A DNA stretch of 64,000 nucleotides from Bog-756 sp052326605 (GCA_052326605.1 JBKQMB010000005.1:1-64000); one strand, 5' to 3'. Positions 24,711 through 38,045 are shown, numbered from the stretch's first letter. Program-made: numbers and translations. The notes: a model not told the origin generated them from the sequence alone.

Positions 24711-25858
24711 ACGGGGCGGCGGCACTGGCGCCCCTCGAGGTGGAGGGCCGGCTCGATCGTCTGAGGGCGCTCCTCGACCGGGCGGGAGCCGACGGGCGAC
24801 CGGTGGACGGACTGCTGGTCACCAACGCCACAAGCATCCGGTGGCTGAGCGGGTTCACCGGGTCGGCCGGCCTCCTGTTGGTGACCGGTGACCATGCACT
24901 GCTGACCACGGACGGGAGGTACCGCGCTCAGGCATTCGAGCAGCTGTCCGCTGTCGGTGTGGACGCGGACATCGAGATCCGTATCGGTGGCGTGCATGCC
25001 CAGCGGGAGGCGCTGGTGGCCGAATCGGGCGCCATCCGGTCGTTCGGCCTGGAGGCCGACCACGTCACTTGGTCGGCGCAGCGGTCGTGGGACGACCTCT
25101 TCGTGGGGATCGAGCTCCTGCCGACGAGAGGGTTGGTCGAGGGCCTGCGCATGGCGAAGGACGCCGGTGAGGTGGCCCGGATGGAGCGCGCCGCGGCCAT
25201 CGCCGACGAAGCCCTCGCCGACGTGCTCCCACTGTTGGCCGTCGCCGGCCGCGGGGCGGGCGGAACGCTGACCGAGTCCCGCTTCGCCGCCGCTCTGGAC
25301 CACGCCATGCGTGAGCGGGGGGCGGAAGACCGTGCCTTCGAGACCATCGTGGCCTCCGGCGAGAACTCGGCCAAGCCCCATGCGCGCCCCGGCGTCCGCC
25401 CGATCGGAGTGGGCGACCCGGTGGTGGTCGACTTCGGTGCGGTGTTCGACGGCTATCGCTCGGACATGACCCGCACCTTCTGGGTCGGTGGCACCCCATC
25501 GGGCAGGATGGCCGAGGTCTTCGCGGTGGTGGCAGCATCACAGCGGGCCGGCGTCGATGCAGTGGCGCCCGGAGCGGTGGCCGGCTCGGTCGACCAGGTC
25601 TGCCGGGAGGTCATCGCCTCGTCGGGATGGGCGGACCGATTCGAGCACGGCACCGGGCACGGCGTCGGTCTCGAGATCCACGAGGGGCCATCGGTCGGAC
25701 CAGGGTCTACTGCTATCCTCGTGCCCGGCACCGTGGTCACCGTGGAGCCGGGCGTGTATCTGCCCGGAACGGGCGGGGTCCGCATCGAGGACACCCTGGT
25801 GGTGACCGAGAACGGCAGCCGTTCGCTCACCCAGTTCCCAAAGGAAGTTGCCGTCTGA
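24707..25858 (+). CDS. pepQ: Xaa-Pro aminopeptidase-like M24 peptidase
   Basis: A 383-residue M24 metallopeptidase. The N-terminal creatinase-like domain (about 1-150) includes VTNATSIRWLSGFTGSAG. The pita-bread domain holds all five metal ligands: two Asp in VDFGAVFDGYRSDMTRTF, His in GTGHGVGLEIHEGP, Glu in VEPGVYLPG and Glu in GVRIEDTL. It removes N-terminal residues before proline. GTG 24707 overlaps the aroQ stop; its TGA shares a base with the efp ATG (TGATG). The aroQ-pepQ-efp order is the same as in mycobacteria. Confidence 0.92.
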   Translation: MNGAAALAPLEVEGRLDRLRALLDRAGADGRPVDGLLVTNATSIRWLSGFTGSAGLLLVTGDHALLTTDGRYRAQAFEQLSAVGVDADIEIRIGGVHAQREALVAESGAIRSFGLEADHVTWSAQRSWDDLFVGIELLPTRGLVEGLRMAKDAGEVARMERAAAIADEALADVLPLLAVAGRGAGGTLTESRFAAALDHAMRERGAEDRAFETIVASGENSAKPHARPGVRPIGVGDPVVVDFGAVFDGYRSDMTRTFWVGGTPSGRMAEVFAVVAASQRAGVDAVAPGAVAGSVDQVCREVIASSGWADRFEHGTGHGVGLEIHEGPSVGPGSTAILVPGTVVTVEPGVYLPGTGGVRIEDTLVVTENGSRSLTQFPKEVAV

Positions 25859-26418
25859 TGGCCGTCTCGACCAACGATCTCCGCAATGGCATGACCCTGA
25901 ACCTGCCCGAAGGTCTGTTCAACGTCATCGAGTTCCAGCACGTCAAGCCGGGCAAGGGCGGTGCCTTCGTCCGCACCAAGCTGAAGAACCAGCGGACCGG
26001 AGCGGTCATCGAGCGCACCTACCGGGCCGACGAGAAGCTCGAGCAGGCGATCATCGACAAGCGCGAGATGCAGTTCCTCTATCGGGACGGATCGGAGTAT
26101 GTGTTCATGGACACCAGCTCCTACGAGCAGCTCCAGGTGGAGACGGGACTCCTCGGGGATTCCGCCAACTACCTGAAGGAGGGCGACGACGCAGTGCTGC
26201 AGTTCTTCGGCACCGAAATCATCGGGGTCGACCTGCCCGCCGCCGTCGAGCTGACCGTGGCCGACACCGAACCCGGACTGCAAGGGGACCGTGTCTCCGG
26301 GGCGCGCAAGCCGGCCACGCTCGAGACGGGGCTGGTCCTCCAGGTGCCCCTGTTCGTCAATCCGGGTGAGAAGATCAAGGTGGACACCCGAACGGGGGAG
26401 TACCTGACCCGGGCGTGA
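25858..26418 (+). CDS. efp: Translation elongation factor P
   Basis: A 186-residue EF-P, which relieves ribosome stalling at proline runs. The N-terminal KOW-like domain has the tip loop HVKPGKGGAFVRTKLKN; the modifiable position after PG is Lys. Two OB domains follow, ending in the normal LFVNPGEKIKVDTRTGEYL. The ATG shares its A with the pepQ stop (TGATG). No EpmA- or YmfI-like modification gene is seen in the window. Confidence 0.96.
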   Translation: MAVSTNDLRNGMTLNLPEGLFNVIEFQHVKPGKGGAFVRTKLKNQRTGAVIERTYRADEKLEQAIIDKREMQFLYRDGSEYVFMDTSSYEQLQVETGLLGDSANYLKEGDDAVLQFFGTEIIGVDLPAAVELTVADTEPGLQGDRVSGARKPATLETGLVLQVPLFVNPGEKIKVDTRTGEYLTRA

Positions 26419-26440
26419 CGACAGGCGCCGGGAGGAGGCA

Positions 26441-26935
26441 GTGCCGACCACCGCCATCCGGACGGTGCCCTCGTGGCCGACCGCCGGAGCTACCCGAACA
26501 CGCAGCATCCCGAACACGCAGCATCCCGCTCTCGCAACCATGGAACCCGCACCCCGCCACCAAGCCCGCGAACGGGCCCTGACCCTCCTCTACGAGGCGG
26601 AGCTGAAAGGTGATCCTCCCTCCGAGGTGCTCGATGCGCTGATGGTGGCGCCCGATCCCTTCACCGCCACCCTGGTGCGCACCGTGGAGTCGCGTGGACC
26701 CGAGATCGACGGCCTGATCGATGCCGCCGCCATCGGGTGGGACCTCGACCGGATGGCCGTGGTGGACCGGAACGTGCTCCGCCTGGCGGTGGCCGAACTG
26801 CTGGAGTGCCCGGACGTCCCGACGGCCGTGATCCTCAACGAGGCCGTGGAGCTGGCCTCGGCCTACTCCACCGACGACTCGGGTCGCTTCGTCAACGGGG
26901 TGCTGGCCACCCTGGCCGTGCAGATCCGGGGCTGA
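26441..26935 (+). CDS. nusB: Transcription antitermination factor NusB
   Basis: A 164-residue NusB, which binds boxA RNA with S10 in rRNA antitermination. The core begins RHQARERALTLLYEAEL and ends VILNEAVELASAYSTDDSGRFVNGVLA. GTG 26441 has a strong GGAGGAGG ribosome site and adds 33 residues (VPTTAIRTVPSWPTAG...) before ATG 26540, where most NusB proteins would start. The extension contains a 16-bp exact tandem duplication (26495-26526) that is not a multiple of three, so it is probably unconstrained sequence. It follows efp by 22 bp. Confidence 0.92.
   Translation: MPTTAIRTVPSWPTAGATRTRSIPNTQHPALATMEPAPRHQARERALTLLYEAELKGDPPSEVLDALMVAPDPFTATLVRTVESRGPEIDGLIDAAAIGWDLDRMAVVDRNVLRLAVAELLECPDVPTAVILNEAVELASAYSTDDSGRFVNGVLATLAVQIRG
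26495..26526 (+). repeat. 16-bp exact tandem duplication at the 5' end of nusB
   Basis: CGAACACGCAGCATCC occurs twice head to tail (26495-26510 and 26511-26526). Each copy change shifts the reading frame of the N-terminal extension of NusB. Confidence 0.8.
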
Positions 26936-27143
26936 CCAGAGGAGTACCTGCCTCCGACCGGCCGAGCGCAACGTTCCCCTACGATCGGGGTATCGCACCG
27001 GGTGCCTGATGGCTGCGTACCGGGCGGGACGCAGCCCCTGGTGTCCCGAGCGGTGCAGCGGACCCTCCAAAGGGGCACGGCCGCCATCGACGGTCGAGGC
27101 AGTGGCGGTGGGACGAGTGGCGGCGGGACGAGCAAGGAGTCAC

Positions 27144-28739
27144 GTGGCACCAAGCGACACCACCGACAGCGCTCCGGAACATGCGGCCGACAGCGCACGG
27201 GGACCTGCGGCCGGCGACGGCGCCGGAGGGGCGCCCGACAGCGCTCGCGTCTCCACGGGAATCACCGGACTCGATCCGCATCTGAAGCGGTTGGCCCTGG
27301 TCGTGGTGATCGGGACCATCATGTCGATCCTCGACACCACCATCGTCAATGTGGCCATCGCTACGCTGGCCCGGGATTTCCGAGCCCCGTTGTCGAGTGT
27401 CCAGTGGGTGAGCACCGGGTACCTCCTGGCCCTGGCCATCGTCATCCCGCTGACCGGGTGGGCCGTCGAGCACTTCGGGGCCAAGCGGATGTGGATCATC
27501 TCGCTCGCGCTCTTCCTGGTCGGATCCGCTCTCTCGGGAGCCGCTTGGTCGATCCAGAGCCTGATCGTATTCCGGGTCCTGCAGGGCTTGGGCGGTGGGA
27601 TGATCATGCCGATCGGCCAGTCGATCATGGCCTCGGCGGCCGGACCGCAGCGAATGGGACGGGTCATGAGCGTGCTGGGTGTGCCGATGCTGCTCGGACC
27701 GGTCCTCGGCCCCGTGCTCGGCGGTCTGATCGTCGACACCGTGTCGTGGCGCTGGATCTTCTACGTGAACATCCCGATCGGCATCGTGGCCATCGTGCTC
27801 GCCCTACGGATCCTGCCCGGGCACGAACGCCTCACTGCCGCCCACAAGCTGGACGTGGTCGGGTTCCTCCTACTCTCCCCCGGACTCGCGCTCTTGGTCT
27901 ACGGCCTGGCCCAGGCGGGGCAGGGATCCCCGCTCAGCGTGTGGCTCCCGATGGTGGTCGGGGCGGCCATGATCGCCGGGTTCGTCCTCCATGCCCTCCG
28001 AACCAAGATCACGCCGCTGATCGACGTCCTCCTGTTCCGCAACCGGAGCTTCGCATCGTCGGCGGTGACCACGTTCCTGTTCGGGGGGGCGTTGTTCGGT
28101 GGCATGCTGCTGCTCCCGCTCTACTACCAGGTTGTGCGCGGGCAGAGCGCGTTGAGCGCCGGCTTGTTGATGGCGCCCCAGGGCATCGGGGCCGCGGTGG
28201 TCATGCCGCTGGCCGGGCGTCTGACCGACCGCTACGGCGCCGGCCGCATCGTGCCCGGCGGCCTCCTGGTGGCCGTCCTCGGAACGCTCCTGTACACCCA
28301 GCTCGGCGCCCACACCAGCTTCGCACTGCTGGCCGTGTCCCTCTTCGTCCGGGGGATCGGGTTCGGTTTCGTGATGATGCCGGCCATCTCGGCGGCGTAC
28401 CAGACGCTCTCCCACGTCGAGGTGCCGCGTGCGTCAACGGCCATCAACATCGTGCAGCGGGTGGGAGGGTCCATCGGCACGGCCCTGGTGGCGGTGGTGC
28501 TCGATCATCAGATCGTCACCCAGATCCATGGCCTGGCCGGCGGCCTCTCGGGTGTCTCCACCGCACCGCTTGCGGAGCGGGTGCGATTCGTGCAGCCGCT
28601 GGCCTCGGCGTTCGGCCACACATTCTGGTGGGTGGTGGGCATGACCGTGGTGGCGTTGGTGCCCGCACTTCTCATGGCGGCCCGTCCGCCGGGCCTGGGA
28701 TCGGCACCCGAGATGAGCGCGGCCACGCTGGTCGAGTAG
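27144..28739 (+). CDS. DHA2-family MFS exporter
   Basis: A 531-residue membrane protein with about 14 hydrophobic segments, the DHA2 (EmrB/QacA) drug:H+ antiporter group. The DHA2 motif LDTTIVNVAIATLARDF lies in the first helix; VLQGLGGGMIMPIGQ and the antiporter motif C LLGPVLGPVLGG follow. The substrate is unknown. GTG 27144 with AAGGAG five bases upstream is chosen over an ATG at 27009; the upstream part is Ala/Gly/Arg-rich and contains a short tandem repeat (27107-27136). No regulator gene is adjacent. A possible -10 box TACGAT is at 26980-26985. Confidence 0.88.
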   Translation: MAPSDTTDSAPEHAADSARGPAAGDGAGGAPDSARVSTGITGLDPHLKRLALVVVIGTIMSILDTTIVNVAIATLARDFRAPLSSVQWVSTGYLLALAIVIPLTGWAVEHFGAKRMWIISLALFLVGSALSGAAWSIQSLIVFRVLQGLGGGMIMPIGQSIMASAAGPQRMGRVMSVLGVPMLLGPVLGPVLGGLIVDTVSWRWIFYVNIPIGIVAIVLALRILPGHERLTAAHKLDVVGFLLLSPGLALLVYGLAQAGQGSPLSVWLPMVVGAAMIAGFVLHALRTKITPLIDVLLFRNRSFASSAVTTFLFGGALFGGMLLLPLYYQVVRGQSALSAGLLMAPQGIGAAVVMPLAGRLTDRYGAGRIVPGGLLVAVLGTLLYTQLGAHTSFALLAVSLFVRGIGFGFVMMPAISAAYQTLSHVEVPRASTAINIVQRVGGSIGTALVAVVLDHQIVTQIHGLAGGLSGVSTAPLAERVRFVQPLASAFGHTFWWVVGMTVVALVPALLMAARPPGLGSAPEMSAATLVE

Positions 28740-28803
28740 TCCCCGCACCCCGGGCACCGCGGCCCGAGCTCCGCGTACCGTCGCCGGATCCGAAGCGACC
28801 GGG

Positions 28804-28809
28804 TATAGT
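28804..28809 (+). promoter_or_regulatory. Candidate -10 box of the pyr operon
   Basis: TATAGT is a good -10 hexamer; a weak TCGCCG lies 17 bp upstream (28781-28786) as a possible -35. A start near 28816 would give a leader of about 48 nt containing the PyrR site and the ribosome site. Confidence 0.5.
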
Positions 28810-28827
28810 CGGGTTCTGACCGTGAAG

Positions 28828-28845
28828 CGGGTCCTGTGAGGCCCG
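28828..28845 (+). promoter_or_regulatory. PyrR-binding RNA hairpin in the pyr leader
   Basis: The RNA GGUCCUGUGAGGCC (28830-28843) matches 12 of 14 positions of the PyrR binding-loop consensus ARUCCNGNGAGGYU and sits in a CGGGUCC/GGCCCG hairpin. Its UCCUGU (28832-28837) is also perfectly complementary to ACAGGA (28851-28856), which is part of the AGGAGG ribosome site of pyrR. The two foldings exclude one another, so PyrR bound with UMP could set translation of the first gene, as described for mycobacterial pyr leaders. No U-run suggests attenuation. Confidence 0.72.
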
Positions 28846-28863
28846 AACGGACAGGAGGATCAG

Positions 28864-29429
<566 letters not shown>

Positions 29430-29433
<4 letters not shown>

Positions 29434-30401
29434 GCACCTTCCCCACCCACCTGCTCAGCATGGAGGACCTCGGCCCCGGGGAGATCACCGAGGTGCTGCG
29501 GGTGGCGGACTCCTTCGTCGAGGTGGGCCGCCGTGCGAACCCGAAGGTGCCTGCGCTGCGTGGCCGGACGGTGGCCACCCTGTTCTTCGAGGACTCCACG
29601 AGGACCCGCATGTCGTTCGAGACGGCGGCCAAGCGCATGTCGGCCGACGTCCTCTCCTTTGCCTCTGGGTCCTCCTCACTCAAGAAGGGCGAGTCCCTGC
29701 GCGACACGGTCGAGACCATCGAAGCGATCGGGATCGACTCGGTGATCATCCGCCACAGCTCCTCGGGCGTCCCGACCCGGGTGGCCGAGTGGGTGGACCA
29801 CTGCGTGGTGATCAACGCCGGGGACGGCTGGCACCAGCACCCGACCCAGGCGCTGCTCGACCTCTACACGGTGCGCCAGGCGCTCGGCGGCGGCGACGAA
29901 GGGCTTGCCCGCATGGAGGGGCTCCGGGTGGCCATCGTCGGTGACATCCGCCACAGCCGGGTTGCCCGCTCCCAGATCGCCGCCTACACCGCCATGGGGG
30001 CCGAGGTCACCCTGGTGGCGCCGTCCACCCTGCTCCCTCCCTCCCTCGAGGGGTGGCCGGTGGCCTCGGTCACCCACGACCTCGATGCGGTCCTGCCCAA
30101 GGCCGACGTGGTCTCGCTGCTGCGTGTCCAGTCGGAGCGGGGGAGTGGGGCGTTCGTCCCCACGCTCCGCGAGTACACCGCCGGCTACGGCCTCACCGCC
30201 CGACGGGCCGCGGTGCTCCAACCCGACGCGTTGATCCTCCACCCGGGACCGATCGTTCGGGGGGTGGAGATCGCCTCGGACGTCGCGGAGCTCCCAGCAG
30301 CCCTCATCACCGACCAGGTCAGCAACGGTGTGGCCATACGGATGGCCGTGCTGTTCCTGCTGCTCGGGCAGGGGCCGGCCGACGGGGCCCACCGTGACTG
30401 A
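29430..30401 (+). CDS. pyrB: Aspartate carbamoyltransferase catalytic subunit
   Basis: A 323-residue carbamoyltransferase. The carbamoyl-phosphate site FFEDSTRTRMSFE lies near residue 53, HPTQALLDLYT near 135, and the aspartate-binding region includes HPGPIVRGVEI. No regulatory PyrI gene is adjacent, as usual in actinobacteria. GTG 29430 overlaps the pyrR stop, and its own 3' end overlaps pyrC by eight bases. Confidence 0.95.
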
Positions 30402-31722
30402 GCGCACCGGCCGGTCGGCGGCGTCCCGGCCCACCCTGGTGATCCGGGGCGGCACCGTCTCCGACAGCACCGGCGATCGAAGGGCCGACGTGCTCGTGGC
30501 CGACGGGAAGGTGGCGTCGGTGCAGGAACGGATCGAGAGCCCGCGGGGTGCGGTGGTGCTCGAGGCCGAGGGTTGCATCGTGGCACCCGGATTGGTCGAC
30601 CTGCACACCCATCTGCGCGAGCCGGGTCGCGAGGAGACCGAGACCATCGAGACCGGAACCCGGGCGGCGGCCCTCGGTGGGTACACCGCGGTGGTGGCCA
30701 TGCCCAACACCGACCCGCCCCTCGACTCCGCCGAGGCCGTCCGCAACGTGCAGGAGCTGTCCCTCTCGGCAACCGCCGAGGTGGCGGTGGCCGGGGCCAT
30801 CACCGTCGGGCGGCTCGGCGAGCGGCTGGCTCCGATGGCCGAGCTCGCCGGCCTCGGGGTGCGCCTCTTCACCGATGACGGCGCCGGCGTCCAGTCGGCC
30901 GGACTGATGCGACGTGCCCTCGAGTACGCCCGGGGCCTGGGTGTCATCCTGGCCCAGCACTGCGAGGACGGCTCGTTGGCGTGCGACGGGGCCATGCACG
31001 AAGGCGCTTGGTCGAGCCGGCTGGGCATCCCGGGCATGCCCGCGGCAGCTGAGGAGGTGATGGTGGCCCGGGACATCACCCTGGCCAGGGCCACCGCTGG
31101 CCGCATCCACTTCCTGCACCTGTCGACGGCGGTCTCCATCGAGATGGTCCGTCGGGCCAAGGCCGAGGGACTGGCGGTGACCGCCGAGGTCGCCCCCCAC
31201 CACTTTTCGCTGACCGAAGCTGCCACGGCCGGCTTCGACCCGCTGTTCAGGGTGAACCCGCCCCTGCGCCCGGCGTCCGACGTGGAGGCGGTGAAGCTCG
31301 GGCTGGCCGACGGCACCGTGGATGCGATCGCCACCGACCACGCACCGCACGCCCCCGAGTCGAAGGACCTGCCGTTCGACCAGGCCCCACCGGGCATGCT
31401 GGGCCTCCAGACGGCCTTGGCCCTGGCCGTGGGCGAGCTCGACCTTCCCCTGCCGCGGGTCCTGGCCCTGCTCAGCTGGCAGCCCGCCGCCCTCGTCGGG
31501 CTGGATCCGACCGGCGGCGGTGGGCAGGGCGGCCCCATCGTGGCCGGGGCACAGGCCAACCTGTGCGTGATCGACCCCACGGCCACCTGGACGGTCGATC
31601 CATCGGCCCTGGCCAGCCGCAGCCGCAACACGCCCTATGCGGGGCGCAGGCTCACCGGCCAGGTGCGGCATACGGTGTTCCGGGGCGAGCCGGTGGTCAT
31701 CGACGCGGAGGCGCAGCGATGA
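30394..31722 (+). CDS. pyrC: Dihydroorotase (type I)
   Basis: A 442-residue amidohydrolase that closes carbamoyl aspartate to dihydroorotate. Metal-binding DLHTHLREPG is near residue 66; later ligands are in the AQHCEDGSL and HFLHLSTA regions and the catalytic Asp in TDHAPHAPESKD. GTG 30394 overlaps pyrB by eight bases; an earlier in-frame GTG at 30328 lies inside pyrB and is less likely. The stop overlaps the carA ATG (ATGA). Confidence 0.94.
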   Translation: MTERTGRSAASRPTLVIRGGTVSDSTGDRRADVLVADGKVASVQERIESPRGAVVLEAEGCIVAPGLVDLHTHLREPGREETETIETGTRAAALGGYTAVVAMPNTDPPLDSAEAVRNVQELSLSATAEVAVAGAITVGRLGERLAPMAELAGLGVRLFTDDGAGVQSAGLMRRALEYARGLGVILAQHCEDGSLACDGAMHEGAWSSRLGIPGMPAAAEEVMVARDITLARATAGRIHFLHLSTAVSIEMVRRAKAEGLAVTAEVAPHHFSLTEAATAGFDPLFRVNPPLRPASDVEAVKLGLADGTVDAIATDHAPHAPESKDLPFDQAPPGMLGLQTALALAVGELDLPLPRVLALLSWQPAALVGLDPTGGGGQGGPIVAGAQANLCVIDPTATWTVDPSALASRSRNTPYAGRRLTGQVRHTVFRGEPVVIDAEAQR

Positions 31723-32863
31723 GCGCCCGTTCCGGCAGCGCCCGCCGCGACGAGGCGCTGCTGGTCCTGGCCGACGGAGCAGTGTTCGAGGGGGAGGCGA
31801 TCGGCGCGCTCTCCCACGGCGGGGTGGCCACGGGCGAGGCGGTGTTCAACACGGTGCTCTCGGGCTACCAGGAAGTGATCACCGACCCCTCCTATGCCGG
31901 CCAGGTCATCGCCTTCACCTACCCCCACATCGGCAACTACGGGGTCAATCCCACCGACGACGAGGCCGCCCGCCCCAGCTGCCGGGGGATCATCGTGCGG
32001 GACCTGGCCGACCGGCCCAGCAACTGGCGCTCGACGGGGAGCCTCGAGGAGTTCCTCATCCGGTTCTCCGTGCCCGGGATCACCGGGGTCGACACCCGCC
32101 GGCTCACCCGCCACCTGCGCGACCGGGGGGCCATGCCGTGCGCGTTCGGCACGTCCGGCGAGGCGGACCTGTTGGCTGCGGCACGCACCGCCCTGCCCAT
32201 CGACCGGGTGGACCTGGTGTCAGAGGTGACCACTGCATCCATGGTGACTCGGGGCACCGGCCCCTACCGGGTGGTCGCCTACGACTTCGGCATCAAGGAG
32301 GCGATGGTGCGCCAATTGGGAGAGATGGCCACGGTCACCGTCGTGCCGGCCTCGACCCCGGCGGAACAGGTCCTCGGCATGGAGCCCGACGGAGTGTTCC
32401 TCTCCAACGGGCCCGGCGACCCGTCGGGCCTGACGGCCATCATCGACCAGATCCGGGTGCTGGCCGAGGACGGGACGGTCCCGGTCTTCGGGATCTGCCT
32501 GGGCCATCAGCTGCTGGCCACGGCGTTGGGCGCGTCCACCTACAAACTCCCCTTCGGCCACCACGGCGGCAACCACCCGGTGAAGCGGCTGTCGACCGGT
32601 CGGGTCGAGATCACCTCGCAGAACCACAACTACGCGGTCGCCGAGGGATCCCTGACTTCGTCCGAGATCACCCACGTCAATCTCAATGACGGGGTGATCG
32701 AGGGCCTGGCGAACACGGACACCCCGGTGTTCAGCGTCCAGTACCATCCCGAGGCCGGCCCTGGCCCCCACGACGCCCGCTACCTTTTCGAGGAGTTCCG
32801 GGCCCTCATGGACGCCACCGGAGCTCGGGCCCGGTCCGAGTCGCGCCGGGACGTGGTCGGCTG

Positions 32864-32864
<1 letters not shown>
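31719..32864 (+). CDS. carA: Carbamoyl-phosphate synthase small subunit
   Basis: A 381-residue glutaminase subunit. The N-terminal domain has TGEAVFNTVLSGYQEVITDPSY; the class I glutamine amidotransferase domain has the nucleophile in FGICLGHQLLA and the His/Glu pair in QYHPEAGPGPHDA. It supplies ammonia to CarB through a tunnel. Start in an ATGA overlap with pyrC; the stop shares a base with the carB ATG (TGATG). Confidence 0.96.
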
Positions 32865-36178
<3,314 letters not shown>

Positions 36179-36182
36179 CCCG

Positions 36183-37178
36183 ATGAGCATCCCGGCCGGC
36201 AGGTCAGGTACCGGCGGCCGTGTGCGCCGCGCCTGGCGGGCCGTGACCAGCGGCGACGTCGACCTCTCGGCCCGTCTCGGCTCGGTGGAGCTACCCAATC
36301 CGGTGATGACCGCTTCGGGCACCGCCGGCCACGCCGACGAGCTGCAGGCGTACTTCCCCCTGTCGGAACTGGGCGCGGTGGTGGTCAAGTCCCTGTCGGT
36401 CGACCCGTGGCCCGGCAACGCTGCGCCCCGGGTCCACCAGACCCCGGCAGGGATGCTCAACAGCGTGGGGCTCCAGGGCCCGGGCCTCGAGACGTGGATC
36501 GCCGAGGACCTGCCCAAGCTGGTGGCGGTCGGTGCGAGGGTCGTCGTCAGCATCTGGGGGCAGCGGGTGGAAGACTACGGACGTGCCGCCGCCATGCTGG
36601 CCGCGGTCCCCGGCCTCACCGCGGTCGAGGTCAACGTGAGCTGCCCCAACGTCGAGGACCGGCGGAGGATGTTCGCCCACTCGGCGACGGCGACGGCGGA
36701 GGTGGTGGCCGCGGTCGGCAAGCACTGCCCCGCACTTCCCCGGTGGGCGAAGCTGAGCCCGACCGTCTCCGACATCGCCGAGGTGGCAGGCGCGGCCCTC
36801 TCGGCCGGCGCCGAAGGGGTGACCCTGGTCAACACCGTGCTGGCCATGGCCATCGACATCGAGGCGAGGCGGCCCGTCCTCGGGTCCGGGCCGGGCGGGG
36901 GTGGGCTGTCCGGCCCTGCCATCCGTCCGGTGGCGGTCCGCGCCGTCTACGACGTCCGGACGGCCCATCCGGAGGCAGCGATCATCGGCGTGGGCGGCGT
37001 GATGAACGGACAGGACGCAGTGGAGCTGCTGATGGCCGGGGCCGACGCCGTCCAGGTGGGCACCGCCACCTTCCGTGATCCGAAGGCCCCGATCACGGTC
37101 CTCCGCGAGCTCGAGATGTGGTGCTCCCGACGGGGAATCCGGTCGACCCGGGAACTGCGGGGTGCCGGCCGTGGGTGA
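36183..37178 (+). CDS. pyrD: Dihydroorotate dehydrogenase, class 1B type
   Basis: A 331-residue FMN enzyme. NVSCPNVED has the catalytic base Cys of class 1 enzymes, and MLNSVGLQGPGLE, VKLSPTVSDI-like (KLSPTVSDI), NTVLAMAIDI and GGGLSGPAIRPVA match class 1B PyrD rather than the membrane class 2 used by Mycobacterium and Streptomyces. Class 1B normally works with the FAD/Fe-S subunit PyrK, but no pyrK is found between carB and pyrF, where it often lies. ATG 36183 follows the carB stop by four bases. Confidence 0.93.
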   Translation: MSIPAGRSGTGGRVRRAWRAVTSGDVDLSARLGSVELPNPVMTASGTAGHADELQAYFPLSELGAVVVKSLSVDPWPGNAAPRVHQTPAGMLNSVGLQGPGLETWIAEDLPKLVAVGARVVVSIWGQRVEDYGRAAAMLAAVPGLTAVEVNVSCPNVEDRRRMFAHSATATAEVVAAVGKHCPALPRWAKLSPTVSDIAEVAGAALSAGAEGVTLVNTVLAMAIDIEARRPVLGSGPGGGGLSGPAIRPVAVRAVYDVRTAHPEAAIIGVGGVMNGQDAVELLMAGADAVQVGTATFRDPKAPITVLRELEMWCSRRGIRSTRELRGAGRG

Positions 37179-38031
37179 TCCGGAGCCCTTTGGCGGGTTC
37201 GGCTCCCGGGTGGCCGCCACGGTGGCCGCAACCGGTCCTCTCTGTGCGGGCATCGATCCGTCCGGGGAGCTCCTCGGGCAGTGGGGGATGACCGACGATG
37301 CGAAGGGGCTTCGCCACTTCGGGATCCGATGCATCGAGGCCTTCGCCGGCGTGGTCCCGGTGGTCAAGACCCAGGTCGCTTTCTTCGAACGCTTCGGATC
37401 CACGGGCCTGGCAGCGCTCGAGTGGCTGCTGGTCGAGGCCCGGGCGGCCGGGCTGCTGGTCATCGCCGATGCCAAACGAGCCGACATCGGGAACACGATG
37501 GCTGCCTACGCCACGGCCTGGTTGGACCCGGACAGTCCGCTCTGCGCCGACGCGGTGACCGCGGTGCCCTATCTGGGTCTCGGAGCACTGCAGCCGATGA
37601 TCGACCTGGCAGGAGCCCATCGGCGAGGGGTCATCGTGGTGGTGCGTAGCTCCAACCCGGAAGGCCGCATCCTGCAGGAGGCCCTCACCCATTCGGGCGC
37701 CGGGCCCTCGGTCGAGGACATGCTCCTGGCGGAGATCGCCCAGGCAAATCGCGCCGGCGGTGCGCCCTCGGGAACCATCGGAGCGGTGGTCGGCGCCACG
37801 CTGCAACCCTCGACGTTCCCGCTGCCCGAACTGGGAGGGACCATCCTCGCCCCGGGGGTGGGAGCCCAGGGGGCCTCGGCGGCGGACGTCGGGGCACTGT
37901 TCCGAGGGTGCGCACCGGGCTCGGTGCTGGCCAACGTGTCCCGTTCGGTGCTGGTGGCGGGCCCCGACGTCCGCACGCTGGCCGCGGCGGCCCGACGGGC
38001 CCGGGACGAGATGGGCGAAGTCCTGGCCTGA
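37171..38031 (+). CDS. pyrF: Orotidine-5'-phosphate decarboxylase, mycobacterial type
   Basis: A 286-residue OMP decarboxylase of the longer actinobacterial/myxobacterial subfamily. The active-site DAKRADIGNTMAAYA, AVTAVPYLG and the phosphate loop LAPGVGAQGAS are present. It makes UMP, completing the operon. GTG 37171 overlaps the pyrD end by eight bases; GTG 37162 is an alternative. It is the last gene before a convergent unknown gene. Confidence 0.93.
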   Translation: MGDPEPFGGFGSRVAATVAATGPLCAGIDPSGELLGQWGMTDDAKGLRHFGIRCIEAFAGVVPVVKTQVAFFERFGSTGLAALEWLLVEARAAGLLVIADAKRADIGNTMAAYATAWLDPDSPLCADAVTAVPYLGLGALQPMIDLAGAHRRGVIVVVRSSNPEGRILQEALTHSGAGPSVEDMLLAEIAQANRAGGAPSGTIGAVVGATLQPSTFPLPELGGTILAPGVGAQGASAADVGALFRGCAPGSVLANVSRSVLVAGPDVRTLAAAARRARDEMGEVLA

Positions 38032-38045
38032 GGGGGGACGGTCCG

